A stretch of 64,000 nt of DNA from Streptomyces sp. LaPpAH-108 (GTDB lineage Bacteria > Actinomycetota > Actinomycetes > Streptomycetales > Streptomycetaceae): assembly GCF_000373625.1 (NCBI RefSeq), contig NZ_KB891994.1:310001-374000 (forward strand). Direction: 5' to 3'. Below the pieces are notes generated by a model, which was not told the origin of the DNA, ran no database searches, and worked only from the letters and a program-made list of their open reading frames with translations. The position numbers and the translations under genes were made by a program. Positions 1 to 7,850 of this stretch are shown piece after piece (the stretch's first letter is position 1; each line of letters opens with the position of its first letter).

Positions 1-7
1 CCCCGCT

Positions 8-469
8 TCACCCCCCGGCGAGGACCACGCGCCAGACCGCCAGCAGCGACACCGACGCCGCGACGGGAATGACCCACCGACGGGCGATCGGACGGTACGT
101 GAGGTTCTTGCGGCTGCGCCTCGCCCGCACCGCGTCGGCCGCGGAGAACAGGCACAACGCGGGGAACACGGCGAACGAGACGCCGAAGAGGTGATCGAGG
201 AACATCCCCGACACGATCCCGAGCGCCGCCAGGAAGGCCCAGTGAGCCGCCGAGAGGGAGAACATGTCGTACGCCTCCCCGGCATCACACTCACCCCGCT
301 GAGACCGCCGCAACCAGGACGTCAGATCCGCCTGGAAGCTCGCCGACCGCCTCCCCTTGGCGGAGTTCTTGAGAACGAGCCGGTACAGCACCTGCCCAAG
401 AGCGACGGGCGCGGCTTCCACCTCTCCGGCACAGCGGTCGAACACACCTCTGGCGTCCTTGCCGGGCAT
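8..469 (-). CDS. Hypothetical membrane protein, 153 aa
   Basis: I do not recognise the family. The first 70 residues are soluble and mixed in charge; three hydrophobic stretches follow (about residues 72-92, 94-112 and 132-150) with a basic loop near 114-131, so the C-terminal half should sit in the membrane. The ATG is preceded by a good ribosome site (GAGGAG about 8 nt upstream on the coding strand), which supports this start. It is complete in the window, and reads leftward like the RNase gene to its right, but a strong terminator lies between them, so it is probably a separate unit. Function unknown. Confidence 0.6.
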   Translation of the reverse strand: MPGKDARGVFDRCAGEVEAAPVALGQVLYRLVLKNSAKGRRSASFQADLTSWLRRSQRGECDAGEAYDMFSLSAAHWAFLAALGIVSGMFLDHLFGVSFAVFPALCLFSAADAVRARRSRKNLTYRPIARRWVIPVAASVSLLAVWRVVLAGG

Positions 470-520
470 CGGCCCGCTCTCCTCTCGCGGCGAGGTTCCC
501 TACGGCGGGCGAGCGGTCAC

Positions 521-569
521 GGACCCGCCCAGCGACCCCTGGTGTGGGGGGAAGGGTCGCTGGGCGGGT
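521..569 (-). terminator. Strong hairpin terminator after the RNase gene
   Basis: A perfect 17-bp inverted repeat (521-537 with 553-569, arms GACCCGCCCAGCGACCC and complement) around a 15-nt loop. It lies 14 bp beyond the stop codon of the leftward RNase gene. There is no T-run, as is usual for Streptomyces terminators. Confidence 0.8.
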
Positions 570-583
570 CGTGTGGGGGTGGG

Positions 584-979
584 TCAGCAGCCGAAGTCGA
601 TCAGATCGAACGTGGCGTAGTGGTCGGAGGTGTAGTAGTCCTCCTCGTACGCCTGGCCGGTGACGATGCGTCGGGCGCCGCGGGTGGACTCGCCCGGGGT
701 CTTGACGGTGTACTCGTGGTAGTAGCCGTTGGACTGGCTGGGCAGGACGCCTTCACGGTTCTGGAAGACGACGCCGTCCTGCGAGTAGGGGAACGGGCCG
801 CCCTGGTCGATGAGTTCCAGGGTGTCGTAGGCCTGCGAGGGCAGCGAGCCGTAGCAGATGCTGCCGACGGAGGCGGTGGCCGCGTCCGCCGTGCCGGTGG
901 CGACCGTGCCGCCGACGAGGAGCGCGGAGAGCAGCGCGGCGGCGGCACCGATGCGAGACGTTCGTGGGGGGAATCTCAT
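584..979 (-). CDS. Secreted guanyl-specific ribonuclease, RNase Sa type
   Basis: Secreted endoribonuclease of the RNase N1/T1/Sa family, which cleaves single-stranded RNA 3' of guanosine. The 131-aa precursor has a signal peptide (hydrophobic core about residues 10-28, cleavage probably near ADA at 31-33) and a mature domain very close to RNase Sa. The catalytic set is all present with a constant offset from RNase Sa numbering: Glu89, Arg100, Arg104, His120. Cys42 and the terminal Cys131 are placed for the conserved disulfide. No barstar-like inhibitor gene is visible nearby. The purine-type -35 word TTGACA (complement of 1011-1016) lies so close that the transcript may be nearly leaderless; this is only suggestive. 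Confidence 0.95.
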   Translation of the reverse strand: MRFPPRTSRIGAAAALLSALLVGGTVATGTADAATASVGSICYGSLPSQAYDTLELIDQGGPFPYSQDGVVFQNREGVLPSQSNGYYHEYTVKTPGESTRGARRIVTGQAYEEDYYTSDHYATFDLIDFGC

Positions 980-1120
980 GCCCTCATGATGACGCGCGTA
1001 GACGTGGGCATGTCAATGCCAAAGATGTGGATTTTCCCGTCAGGTCCGATGAGTTCTCGCGGAGTTAACCTCCCGGGAGGGGGCCTTCCGGCCCCGTCCC
1101 ACGCGTCGCGAGGCGGCGCC

Positions 1121-1747
1121 TCACGCCTCGTCGGGCAGCGCGAAACTGCCGTACTCGGGGTCGCCCGCCACGTCGTACGTCTGGAGGGAGACACCCGTGC
1201 TCGTGACGCGGCCCGCCGTGTGGCGGAAGCGGGTGGGGACGGCGCCCTCCGCGAAGAGGCGGCGGCCCGCGCCGAGGACGACCGGGAAGGTCGCGAGGTG
1301 GAGCGTGTCCAGGAGGCGGAGGTTGATCAGGGCGCGGACCAGGGCGCCGCTGCCGTGGATCTGGAGCTGCCCCTCGGTCCTCTCCTTGAGGGTGCGGACC
1401 TCCTTGGCCAGGTCGCCGGAGAGGACGGTGGTGCGGTTCCAGGACGGGTCCTGAAGGGTGGCGGAGACGACGTACTTGGGGAGGCCGTTGAGCTTCGCCG
1501 CGATCAGGTGGTCCGGGTCGGTCACGTGCGGCCAGTACGAGGCGAAGATGTCGTAGGTGTGACGGCCGAGCAGGAACGCCTCGGGCTTCTCGAAGACCCC
1601 GGTGATGAACTCGCCGAAGTCCGGGTCGGAGAACGGCACGGTCCAGCCGCCCTGGCCGAAGCCGCCGCTGGTGTCCTCTTCCGGGCCGCCGGGCCCCTGG
1701 TACACACCGTCCAGGCTGACGAAGACGGTGGAGACTAGCGTGGCCAT
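1121..1747 (-). CDS. Dihydrofolate reductase-family protein (RibD C-terminal domain)
   Basis: A 208-aa protein of the RibD_C/dihydrofolate reductase-like fold, common in Streptomyces as a stand-alone putative NAD(P)H-dependent reductase of unknown substrate. Diagnostic features are the N-terminal VSLDGVYQGPGG segment, the LLGRHTYDIFASYW segment around residues 70-80, and the C-terminal VVLGAGRRLF segment. A longer upstream open frame exists, but MATLVSTVF is the normal family start and has a purine-rich ribosome site (GGAAGAAGG) just upstream. It reads in the same direction as the XRE regulator 147 bp to its right; co-transcription is possible but not shown. It is unlikely to be the essential folate enzyme. 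Confidence 0.85.
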   Translation of the reverse strand: MATLVSTVFVSLDGVYQGPGGPEEDTSGGFGQGGWTVPFSDPDFGEFITGVFEKPEAFLLGRHTYDIFASYWPHVTDPDHLIAAKLNGLPKYVVSATLQDPSWNRTTVLSGDLAKEVRTLKERTEGQLQIHGSGALVRALINLRLLDTLHLATFPVVLGAGRRLFAEGAVPTRFRHTAGRVTSTGVSLQTYDVAGDPEYGSFALPDEA

Positions 1748-1893
1748 GAGGTGCCTTCTTCCGCTGCGGGGTCCGTTGTCGGCGGGTGCCGCCGTGGTCA
1801 ACGGTGCAGACCCCGGCCCGGCCCGCAACTCATCGGTCGGGCCCTCCAGTACCCGGCGGCCCCGCATGCCCCCGGTACGCGATCTGCCGCCGG

Positions 1894-2706
1894 TCAGGGC
1901 TGCGCTCCCGTCGGGGGTTCGCCGCTGTCGGCATAGACGACCAGCGTCTGTTCCGGTTGTTCGGCCAGGTGGAAAGCGGTGTACGCGTACTCGACCGCTC
2001 CCCGCTGCGGGTGCCGTAGCCGTTTCCGGCCGCTGTGCCGGGCCTGCACCTCGTACTGCGGCCACCAGTCCCGCACCTGTGGGCTGCCCTCGTTCAGCTC
2101 CTCGATCAGCCGGGTGTACCGCGCATCGCCGCAATGGCGTGCCGCCAGCGTCCGGAGCCGGCCGAGCAGGCCGCGCGCTTCGGGTTCCCAGTCGACCAGG
2201 ACGTCCCGGGCCACCGGTTCGAGGAACACCCAGCGGGCGAAGTTGGCGGGCCGGTCCGCCCCGGTGACGAGCCCCGGGAACAGCTCGTGGGCCGCCTGGT
2301 TGTGACTGAGGACGTCATAGTTGCCGCCGATGATGTACGCCGGGTTCGGCTGGAGCAGCAGGGGGACGGCACCCGCCTCGGCCGTCAGCGGCTCGCGTTC
2401 CTCGGCCTCGGTCGCGGGCGTGTGACCGGCGAGCTGGAGAAGGTGATCGCGCTCGGGCCGGTCGAGCCGCAGCGCCACGGCGAGGGCGTTGAGCACCTGT
2501 TCGGAGGCGCGGATCTTTCGCCCCTGTTCCAGGTACGTGTACCAGGTGGCGCTGATCCCGGCCAGCAGTGCCAGCTCCTCCCGGCGAAGTCCCGGAGTCC
2601 GACGGCGGCCGGTTGGGGGCAGGCCCACCTCGCCGGGGGTCAGGCGCTCTCTCCGGCTGCGCAGGAATTCGCTCAGCTGACGGCGTTGGTCCGGCTGCGT
2701 GGACAT
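1894..2706 (-). CDS. XRE-family regulator with MmyB-like C-terminal domain
   Basis: DNA-binding regulator of 270 aa. Residues about 40-62 form an XRE helix-turn-helix (GLRREELALLAGIS followed by a recognition helix with TWYTYLEQGR). The rest matches the MmyB-like ligand-binding domain (motifs LLLQPNPAYIIGGN and DWWPQYEV). Such regulators are commonly divergent from a dehydrogenase that they control, and here the SDR gene at 2874 is divergent across 167 bp. I chose the ATG for MSTQPDQRR; an in-frame codon 11 residues upstream exists but adds sequence not typical of the family. The ligand is unknown. Confidence 0.85.
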   Translation of the reverse strand: MSTQPDQRRQLSEFLRSRRERLTPGEVGLPPTGRRRTPGLRREELALLAGISATWYTYLEQGRKIRASEQVLNALAVALRLDRPERDHLLQLAGHTPATEAEEREPLTAEAGAVPLLLQPNPAYIIGGNYDVLSHNQAAHELFPGLVTGADRPANFARWVFLEPVARDVLVDWEPEARGLLGRLRTLAARHCGDARYTRLIEELNEGSPQVRDWWPQYEVQARHSGRKRLRHPQRGAVEYAYTAFHLAEQPEQTLVVYADSGEPPTGAQP

Positions 2707-2762
2707 GACGGATGGCACCCTCAGTTCCAGAATAAACACGGTCTGGATACCAGGCTAAGCCC

Positions 2763-2782
2763 CTCGCAGACTGGTGTGCGAG
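2763..2782. promoter_or_regulatory. Inverted repeat in XRE/SDR intergenic region
   Basis: CTCGCA and TGCGAG arms separated by 8 bp, about 90 bp before the SDR start and 57 bp before the XRE start. It could be an operator of the divergent XRE protein, but it is short and G/C-rich, so chance is possible. Confidence 0.25.
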
Positions 2783-2873
2783 CACGGGCCGCGGCATGAC
2801 CGACGGCCTCACACGGTCACACCGGCACCCGGCCCCGGCCCGGTGCCGGTTCCGATGAGGGAGAGGGCAACTC

Positions 2874-3611
2874 ATGTCCGGAATCAAGGGCAAAGTGGTG
2901 GCGATCACGGGAGCCAGCAGCGGCATCGGTGAGGCGACGGCCCTGCTGCTCGCCGAACGCGGCGCGCGACTCGTCCTCGGCGCACGCCGGTCCGCACGCC
3001 TGACGGACCTGGTGGCCCGGATCGAGAAGGCGGGCGGCACGGCCGTGCGGATCCGCACCGACGTGACCCGACGGGACGACCTGCACGCCCTGGTCGCGCT
3101 GGCCGGTGAGCGCTTCGGCCGACTCGACGTACTCGTCAGCAGCGCCGGAGTCGGCACCATCTCGCCTCTCGACGATCTGCGCGTCGAGGAGTGGGACCAC
3201 ATGGTCGACGTCAATGTGAAGGGTGTGCTGCACGGGATCGGCGCCGCGCTGCCGGTGTTCCGGGCGCAGGGCACCGGCCACTTCATCACCATCGCCTCCA
3301 CGGCCGCGTTGCGCATCGTGCCGACCATGGCTGTCTACGCCGGTACCAAGGTCGCGGTCCGGGCCATCTGCGAAGGACTGCGCCAGGAAGCCGGCGGCTC
3401 CCTGCGGGTGACCACCGTCTCGCCTGGCGCGACCGCGACCGACTTCGCCGAGGCGTCGACCAACTCCCGGGTCAGAGAAGAGATCACGAAGATGCGGGAC
3501 GACATCGCGATCCCGCCCGACGCGATCGCCCGGGCCATCGCCTTCGCGATCGAACAGCCCGCCACGGTCGACGTGAACGACATCGTCGTCCGGCCCACCG
3601 CCCAGAGCTGA
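2874..3611 (+). CDS. Short-chain dehydrogenase/reductase (classical SDR)
   Basis: NAD(P)-dependent oxidoreductase of 245 aa, standard SDR length. The cofactor motif TGASSGIG is at residues 12-19; the catalytic residues are Ser142, Tyr155 and Lys159 (YAGTK). The arginine-rich stretch after beta-2 (GARRSARL) suggests NADPH preference. The ATG follows a GAGGGCAACTC ribosome site. It is divergent from the XRE/MmyB regulator and is its most likely target. The substrate cannot be told from sequence. Confidence 0.9.
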   Translation: MSGIKGKVVAITGASSGIGEATALLLAERGARLVLGARRSARLTDLVARIEKAGGTAVRIRTDVTRRDDLHALVALAGERFGRLDVLVSSAGVGTISPLDDLRVEEWDHMVDVNVKGVLHGIGAALPVFRAQGTGHFITIASTAALRIVPTMAVYAGTKVAVRAICEGLRQEAGGSLRVTTVSPGATATDFAEASTNSRVREEITKMRDDIAIPPDAIARAIAFAIEQPATVDVNDIVVRPTAQS

Positions 3612-3815
3612 CCTCCCCCGCCCTTCCGGATCACTTACGCGGACCGCCCGCTTCGCGGCCGACGCCGCGCCCCGGAACAGCAGGCCGTGGTGGCCCCGAC
3701 AACACCCTGCGCCGTAGCGAGTTTCACCAAGAACGGTCAATGGATCATTCCCATCCGCCGGGAATTCCGTGGCATCATGAGCGGAAACTCGTCCGGCGGC
3801 CCGGAAAGGACCGAC

Positions 3816-4301
3816 ATGGCCTCCATGAACGACGATCTTCTTGCCACCATCGCGGCGGAGCGGGAGATCTACCGGACTTTCTACACGTTTTTCCGGCTGG
3901 TGGACACGGGCCGTTACGAACGGCTCGTCGACTGCTTCACCAAGGACGCCCTGATCGAGTACGACGTGATGCCCGGGCCCACCCAGCGCTTCCACGGCCG
4001 CGACGAATTCACCGCCTTCATGTCGGCGGGCAGCCGCCGACGGCGCGAGCCCACGGTCGCCCACGTCCTCGGCCAGACCCTCATCGAATGGACTGAAGGC
4101 CGCCCCCACCTGCAGGCTTACGCCACGGTCTGGCACTGGAACGCCACCCGCACCCCCGACGGCCGCCCCCGCCCCGCCGACTGGACCGTGGTCGGTCTCG
4201 TGGAGGACGACTTCGAACAGGAGGACGGCCGCTGGCTCATCAGCCGCCGTTACGTGGCGCCGGTGGCGGGGCTGGTCGCGGCGGGGACGGGGCCGATGTA
4301 G
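3816..4301 (+). CDS. SnoaL-like/NTF2-fold protein
   Basis: A 161-aa protein of the SnoaL-like (NTF2) fold. It begins with a helix-rich segment (EREIYRTFYTFFRLVDTGRYE) followed by the family's typical fall in strands: FTKDALIEYDV, FHGRDEFTAFM, VAHVLGQTLIEW, and ends with DGRWLISRRYV. Members include small hydratases, isomerases and binding proteins; no function can be assigned here. The start at MASMNDD is chosen because GGAAAGGA lies 6 nt upstream; an upstream in-frame extension is less family-like. It follows the SDR gene by about 200 bp on the same strand. Confidence 0.75.
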   Translation: MASMNDDLLATIAAEREIYRTFYTFFRLVDTGRYERLVDCFTKDALIEYDVMPGPTQRFHGRDEFTAFMSAGSRRRREPTVAHVLGQTLIEWTEGRPHLQAYATVWHWNATRTPDGRPRPADWTVVGLVEDDFEQEDGRWLISRRYVAPVAGLVAAGTGPM

Positions 4302-4350
4302 GTCCTTTTCCCACGCGTGAGCGCGGGCGGAGATCGGGACTTTCGAAAAC

Positions 4351-4391
4351 TGTCACCGATGTATCCGAATTTCCGTCACCGGTGTTTCGAA
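4351..4391. repeat. Two 18-bp direct repeats in an AT-richer gap
   Basis: The words TGTCACCGATGTATCCGA (4351-4368) and CGTCACCGGTGTTTCGA (4374-4390) repeat with a 23-bp period in the gap between the SnoaL-like gene and the convergent exporter. The second copy contains the perfect palindrome CACCGGTG. The DNA from about 4375 to 4440 is noticeably less GC-rich than its surroundings. It may be a protein-binding site or part of a weak terminator. Confidence 0.4.
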
Positions 4392-4434
4392 ATAAACGCT
4401 TCCCATGCCACCGAACAAATACACCCGGGCGATA

Positions 4435-5883
4435 TCAGCCGCCCACAAAATCAGCAGGCTTCTCGGCGCCGGGCTCCTCAGCCACAGATCTCGCCACCAC
4501 GCGCCCCGGGATGAACAGACTCGCCACGATCATCACGACCAGCGCCACCCCCACCGCCAGATACGCATGGCGGAACCCGGCCCCGGGATGCGCCGCGCCC
4601 GCGTTCTGCATCAGCAGCGCGACCACCGCGATGCCGATCGAGGCGCCGAGCTGGTTGAGCATGTAGAGCACCGAGCTGCCCTGCGGGACGAGTTGGGGTG
4701 GCAGCGTGCGGTAGACCGAGCCGATCACCGGGGCGCCCGCCGAGCCCGTGCCGATGCCGAGGGTGAAGGCGGCCAGGAGCGGCCACAGTTGCACGGTGTG
4801 CGCGTCGAACCGGCTGAACGCCAGCGAGCTGAGCAGGGCGATCGCCGCGCCGGTCAGGGCGAGGTTGCGGGAGCCCCAGCGGTCGGACAGGCGTCCCGCG
4901 AGCGGCATCACCAGGGCGGAGCCGACACCGAAGGGCGCCAGGCGCAGTCCGGACTCGAACACGCCGTAGCCGCGCACCTGTTGGTAGTACAGCGGGATCA
5001 CGAAGATGCTCGCGAAGGTGGCGAGCCCCAGTACGGCCGCCGCGACGACGCTCGCGGTGAAGCCGCGCCGGGTGAAGAGCCTGAGGTCGATCAGCGGCGG
5101 GGTCGCGTGGGTGGGGAGCGCGTGGAGCGCATACCCGGCGAGCAGGACGACGGCGACGGCGAGCGGGAGCAGCACCTGCCCATGGGTGAGGGAGCCGCGC
5201 TGGGCGACCTCCGACAGCGCGAGCACGCCGGTCGCGACGCCGGGGCCGATCAGCGCGACGCCCAGGACGTCGAGGCGGCCGACCGAAGCGCGGCCCTCGG
5301 GCGGGTCGGCGGGCAGGGTGCGCCGGGCGAGGACGAAGGCGACGAGCACGATCGGCACGTTGACGAAGAACATCCAGCGCCAGTCCAGCCCTTGCAGGAT
5401 GACGCCGCCGACGATCGGCCCGAGCACGGGCCCGGTCGAGCCGACGATGCCCATCACACCCATGACCCGGCCGATCAGGGCGGGTCCTGCGGCGCGGGCC
5501 AGCAGGGTGAGCATCAGCGGATCGAGGATCCCGGCGCCGACGCCCTGCACCACGCGGAAGAGGATGAGACTGCCGATGTTCCAGGCGAGCCCCGAGGCGA
5601 CCGACCCGGCCAGGAACAGCACGAGGCCGGACAGCCACAGCCGCCTGCCGCCGACCCGCTCCACCGCCCACGCGGTGACGGGGATGGTCACGGTCAGCGC
5701 CAGGAGATAGCCGGTCGACACCCAGCCGGTCATGGTGAGCGAGGCGTCGAAGCGGGTGGCCAGGGTGTCCACGGCGACGGCGGTCATCGACCCGTCGAGG
5801 ATGCCCATGATCCCGCCGATGAGGATCACACCGATCGTCCGCCGTAAGGCCGGGTCGAGCTTGTCGTCCAAGGGGGTGGTCAT
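4435..5883 (-). CDS. DHA2-type MFS multidrug exporter, contains a TTA codon
   Basis: Proton-driven drug exporter of the MFS DHA2 (14-TM) family, 482 aa. It opens with RRTIGVILIGGIMGILDGS, has the MFS motif A-like segment around the first loop, and motif C of antiporters (GPVLGPIVGG). The start MTTPLDDK has GGGAG upstream; a longer in-frame reading would include the operator and is rejected. Codon 13 (Leu, bases 5845-5847) is TTA, the rare codon read by the bldA tRNA, so translation is probably limited to late growth. It is divergent from a TetR gene with a perfect palindrome between them, the usual layout for an exporter repressed by its neighbour. Confidence 0.92.
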   Translation of the reverse strand: MTTPLDDKLDPALRRTIGVILIGGIMGILDGSMTAVAVDTLATRFDASLTMTGWVSTGYLLALTVTIPVTAWAVERVGGRRLWLSGLVLFLAGSVASGLAWNIGSLILFRVVQGVGAGILDPLMLTLLARAAGPALIGRVMGVMGIVGSTGPVLGPIVGGVILQGLDWRWMFFVNVPIVLVAFVLARRTLPADPPEGRASVGRLDVLGVALIGPGVATGVLALSEVAQRGSLTHGQVLLPLAVAVVLLAGYALHALPTHATPPLIDLRLFTRRGFTASVVAAAVLGLATFASIFVIPLYYQQVRGYGVFESGLRLAPFGVGSALVMPLAGRLSDRWGSRNLALTGAAIALLSSLAFSRFDAHTVQLWPLLAAFTLGIGTGSAGAPVIGSVYRTLPPQLVPQGSSVLYMLNQLGASIGIAVVALLMQNAGAAHPGAGFRHAYLAVGVALVVMIVASLFIPGRVVARSVAEEPGAEKPADFVGG

Positions 5884-5914
5884 CGTCGTCTCCCGCCGGA
5901 GTCGGCTTGCTAAA

Positions 5915-5930
5915 TGAACCTGCGGGTTCA
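5915..5930. promoter_or_regulatory. Palindromic TetR operator between exporter and tetR
   Basis: Perfect inverted repeat TGAACC-TGCG-GGTTCA, extending imperfectly to AAWTGAACC on both sides (5912-5933). It lies 31 bp before the exporter start and 90 bp before the tetR start, in the AT-richer part of the divergent promoter. This is the expected position and form of a TetR-family binding site. Confidence 0.85.
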
Positions 5931-6008
5931 ATTTACCAACCTCGTGAGTAAAGAAACGGCCGAGTTCGGAAAACTGCACCGACGGGTACGGGCCGGGTCG
6001 TCGGCGGT

Positions 6009-6014
6009 TAGCCT
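6009..6014 (+). promoter_or_regulatory. -10 element for a leaderless tetR transcript
   Basis: TAGCCT followed by exactly 6 nt and the ATG at 6021. No ribosome site precedes that ATG. This fits the actinobacterial leaderless pattern in which transcription starts at the start codon. Confidence 0.6.
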
Positions 6015-6020
6015 GGACGC

Positions 6021-6668
6021 ATGGCATCAGCAGCGGCGACGCAAGCGCGGACGGCCTCACGCGGTCGCATCGACAAGCGGCGGGCGATCCTCGACGCGGC
6101 TTTCGACGTGTTCGCGGAGCACGGTTACGCGAACGCGCTGGTGCAGGAGATCGCCGAGCGCGCGAAGGTCGCCAAGCCGACGGTCTACAACCACTTCACG
6201 GACAAGGAGACCCTGTTCCGGGAGACCCTGACGGCCGCGGCCGACGCGGTGATGGACCGCAACCTCGCGGTGCTCGACCGCATGCGCTCCCCGGGCGACG
6301 ACCTGCGCGGAACCCTGAACGAGGTCGCGTACCAACTGGTGCGCTCCTGTTGCGACATCCGCTCCCGCTCACTGCGCCGACTGACCTATGCGCAGGTGAC
6401 CCGCTTCCCCGATCTGATCGAGGCCGTCCAGGACCGCACCTCGGTGCGCATCGCCGAGGCCATGGCGGACCGGCTCGCCCGGCTCACCCTCTCCGGCCGT
6501 CTGCGCCCCTGTGAACCCGCCCTCGCCGCCGAGCAGTTGCTCGCCCTGATCACCGGCCCGCTGGAGATCCGCTCCCGCCTCGGCACCCGCAAGCCGGGCA
6601 CGGCGGAGATGCGGGCGCTGGCGGAGGCGGCCGTGGACACGTTCCTGCGGGCCTACGCGGCGGAGTGA
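6021..6668 (+). CDS. TetR/AcrR-family regulator of the divergent exporter
   Basis: Repressor of 215 aa. The N-terminal TetR domain (RRAILDAAFDVFAEHGY) carries the HTH at about residues 41-60 (VQEIAERAKVAKPTVYNHF). The C-terminal ligand domain resembles the AefR-like TetR C-terminal family. It is divergent from the DHA2 exporter with the 5915-5930 palindrome between them, so it most likely represses the exporter and itself until a ligand binds. The start ATG has no ribosome site but is 6 nt after a -10 hexamer. Confidence 0.92.
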   Translation: MASAAATQARTASRGRIDKRRAILDAAFDVFAEHGYANALVQEIAERAKVAKPTVYNHFTDKETLFRETLTAAADAVMDRNLAVLDRMRSPGDDLRGTLNEVAYQLVRSCCDIRSRSLRRLTYAQVTRFPDLIEAVQDRTSVRIAEAMADRLARLTLSGRLRPCEPALAAEQLLALITGPLEIRSRLGTRKPGTAEMRALAEAAVDTFLRAYAAE

Positions 6669-6705
6669 CCGCCCCGGGCGGCGGCGGGTGATACGGCCGG
6701 TCTGC

Positions 6706-7824
6706 TCAGCCGCCCGACTCCCGGTGCCGCGCCGCGAGTTGCGACGCGCCCGCCTCCGTGAGCGAGCCGTACAGACGGAGCCGGGAGATGCCGCCGTCCG
6801 GATAGATGTCCACCCGCGCGTGCGTCCCGACGGCCGGGGCCGGGAGGACGAAGCGGTGGCGGGTGTCGGGCTGGAGGCGGGTACGGGGCAGGATCTCCGT
6901 CCAGTCCTCGTCCTCGCCCTTGCCGTCCCGTACCGACACCGACGCCCACCCCGCGCTGTTGCCCTTCAGATACGCCGTGTCGATCTCGATCGCCCGGATC
7001 TCCGACTGGGCGGCGAGGCGATAGGTGATCCAGTCGTGGCCCCGGTCGCGCCGTCGCCGTGTCTCCCAGCCCTCGTCCATACGGCGTGAGGTGCCCGGCA
7101 GGATGGTGTGGGCGGCCGGGGAGTAGAAGCGGTCGGAGGCGTCCTCGGCGCGCCCTCCGTTCTCCAGCGCGACCACGTCGAAGGTGCCGAGCGCGGCGAG
7201 CCAGGACGGGTCCGGGACGACCTCGCCGTACACCCGCAGCCGCGCGATCCCGCCGTCGGGGTGCTGGCTGAGGCGCAGGTGGGTGAAGCGCTGCCGGGCC
7301 GACACCGTGAAGCCGTTGGCCGCGTGGCCGCCGACGGGGGTGCGCGGGACGAGCGTCGTCCACTTCACGTCGTCGCCGACGAGCTGGTGCGGTGACGGGG
7401 TGCCGGGCACCGAGGCGGCCTCGACGGAGACGGCTTCGGGGTGGTTGCCCCGGAAGTGGGCGGTGTCGACGACGATCCCCCGGATCACCCCGGGCGCGCC
7501 GAGGCGGATCAGCGCCCAGTCGTGGTCCTCGGCGGTGGGCCACGGGTGCCCGGCGTCCGTGCCGCGCCGCCGCCGGGTCTCCCAGCCGTCCATCACCTTG
7601 CCCTTGTGGCCGAACCGTTCGGGGTCGAAGACGGCCCGGCCGGGCGTGAGCAGGTTCTCCCGCTCGGCGAAGAACTCGTCGTTCGCGGCGACGACCCCCG
7701 CGCCGAGCCGCCGGTCGGCGAGGTCGGCGTACGTCGTGAAGGCGAAGTCGGCGGTGCGGTAGTCGGCGTAGGGGTCGCCGCCGCCGAACGGGGCTGCGGG
7801 GCCGGTGAATCGGGGCTCCGTCAC
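6706..7824 (-). CDS. alc: Allantoicase
   Basis: Hydrolyses allantoate to ureidoglycolate and urea. The 372-aa protein shows the two tandem allantoicase domains, each with GWETRRRR followed by HDW and a later DGGI-R-LRVYG or DGGISRLRLYG segment. I chose the GTG at 7822-7824 (VTEPRFTG) because AGAGGA lies just upstream; an ATG ten codons earlier overlaps the allB stop as ATGA and is a real alternative that would allow translational coupling. It is the second gene of an allB-alc operon, directly following allantoinase, so both steps from allantoin are made together. Stops 38 bp from the convergent tetR. Confidence 0.95.
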   Translation of the reverse strand: MTEPRFTGPAAPFGGGDPYADYRTADFAFTTYADLADRRLGAGVVAANDEFFAERENLLTPGRAVFDPERFGHKGKVMDGWETRRRRGTDAGHPWPTAEDHDWALIRLGAPGVIRGIVVDTAHFRGNHPEAVSVEAASVPGTPSPHQLVGDDVKWTTLVPRTPVGGHAANGFTVSARQRFTHLRLSQHPDGGIARLRVYGEVVPDPSWLAALGTFDVVALENGGRAEDASDRFYSPAAHTILPGTSRRMDEGWETRRRRDRGHDWITYRLAAQSEIRAIEIDTAYLKGNSAGWASVSVRDGKGEDEDWTEILPRTRLQPDTRHRFVLPAPAVGTHARVDIYPDGGISRLRLYGSLTEAGASQLAARHRESGG

Positions 7825-7850
7825 GGGGTTCCTCTCGCTCGGGCGGGGGT

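Noticed and set aside
191..1738. Long open frame on the + strand opposite the RNase and DHFR-like genes
   Set aside because: It is antisense to two well-supported genes, has Arg/Gly/Val-rich nonsense composition and no ribosome site. It is an effect of high GC.
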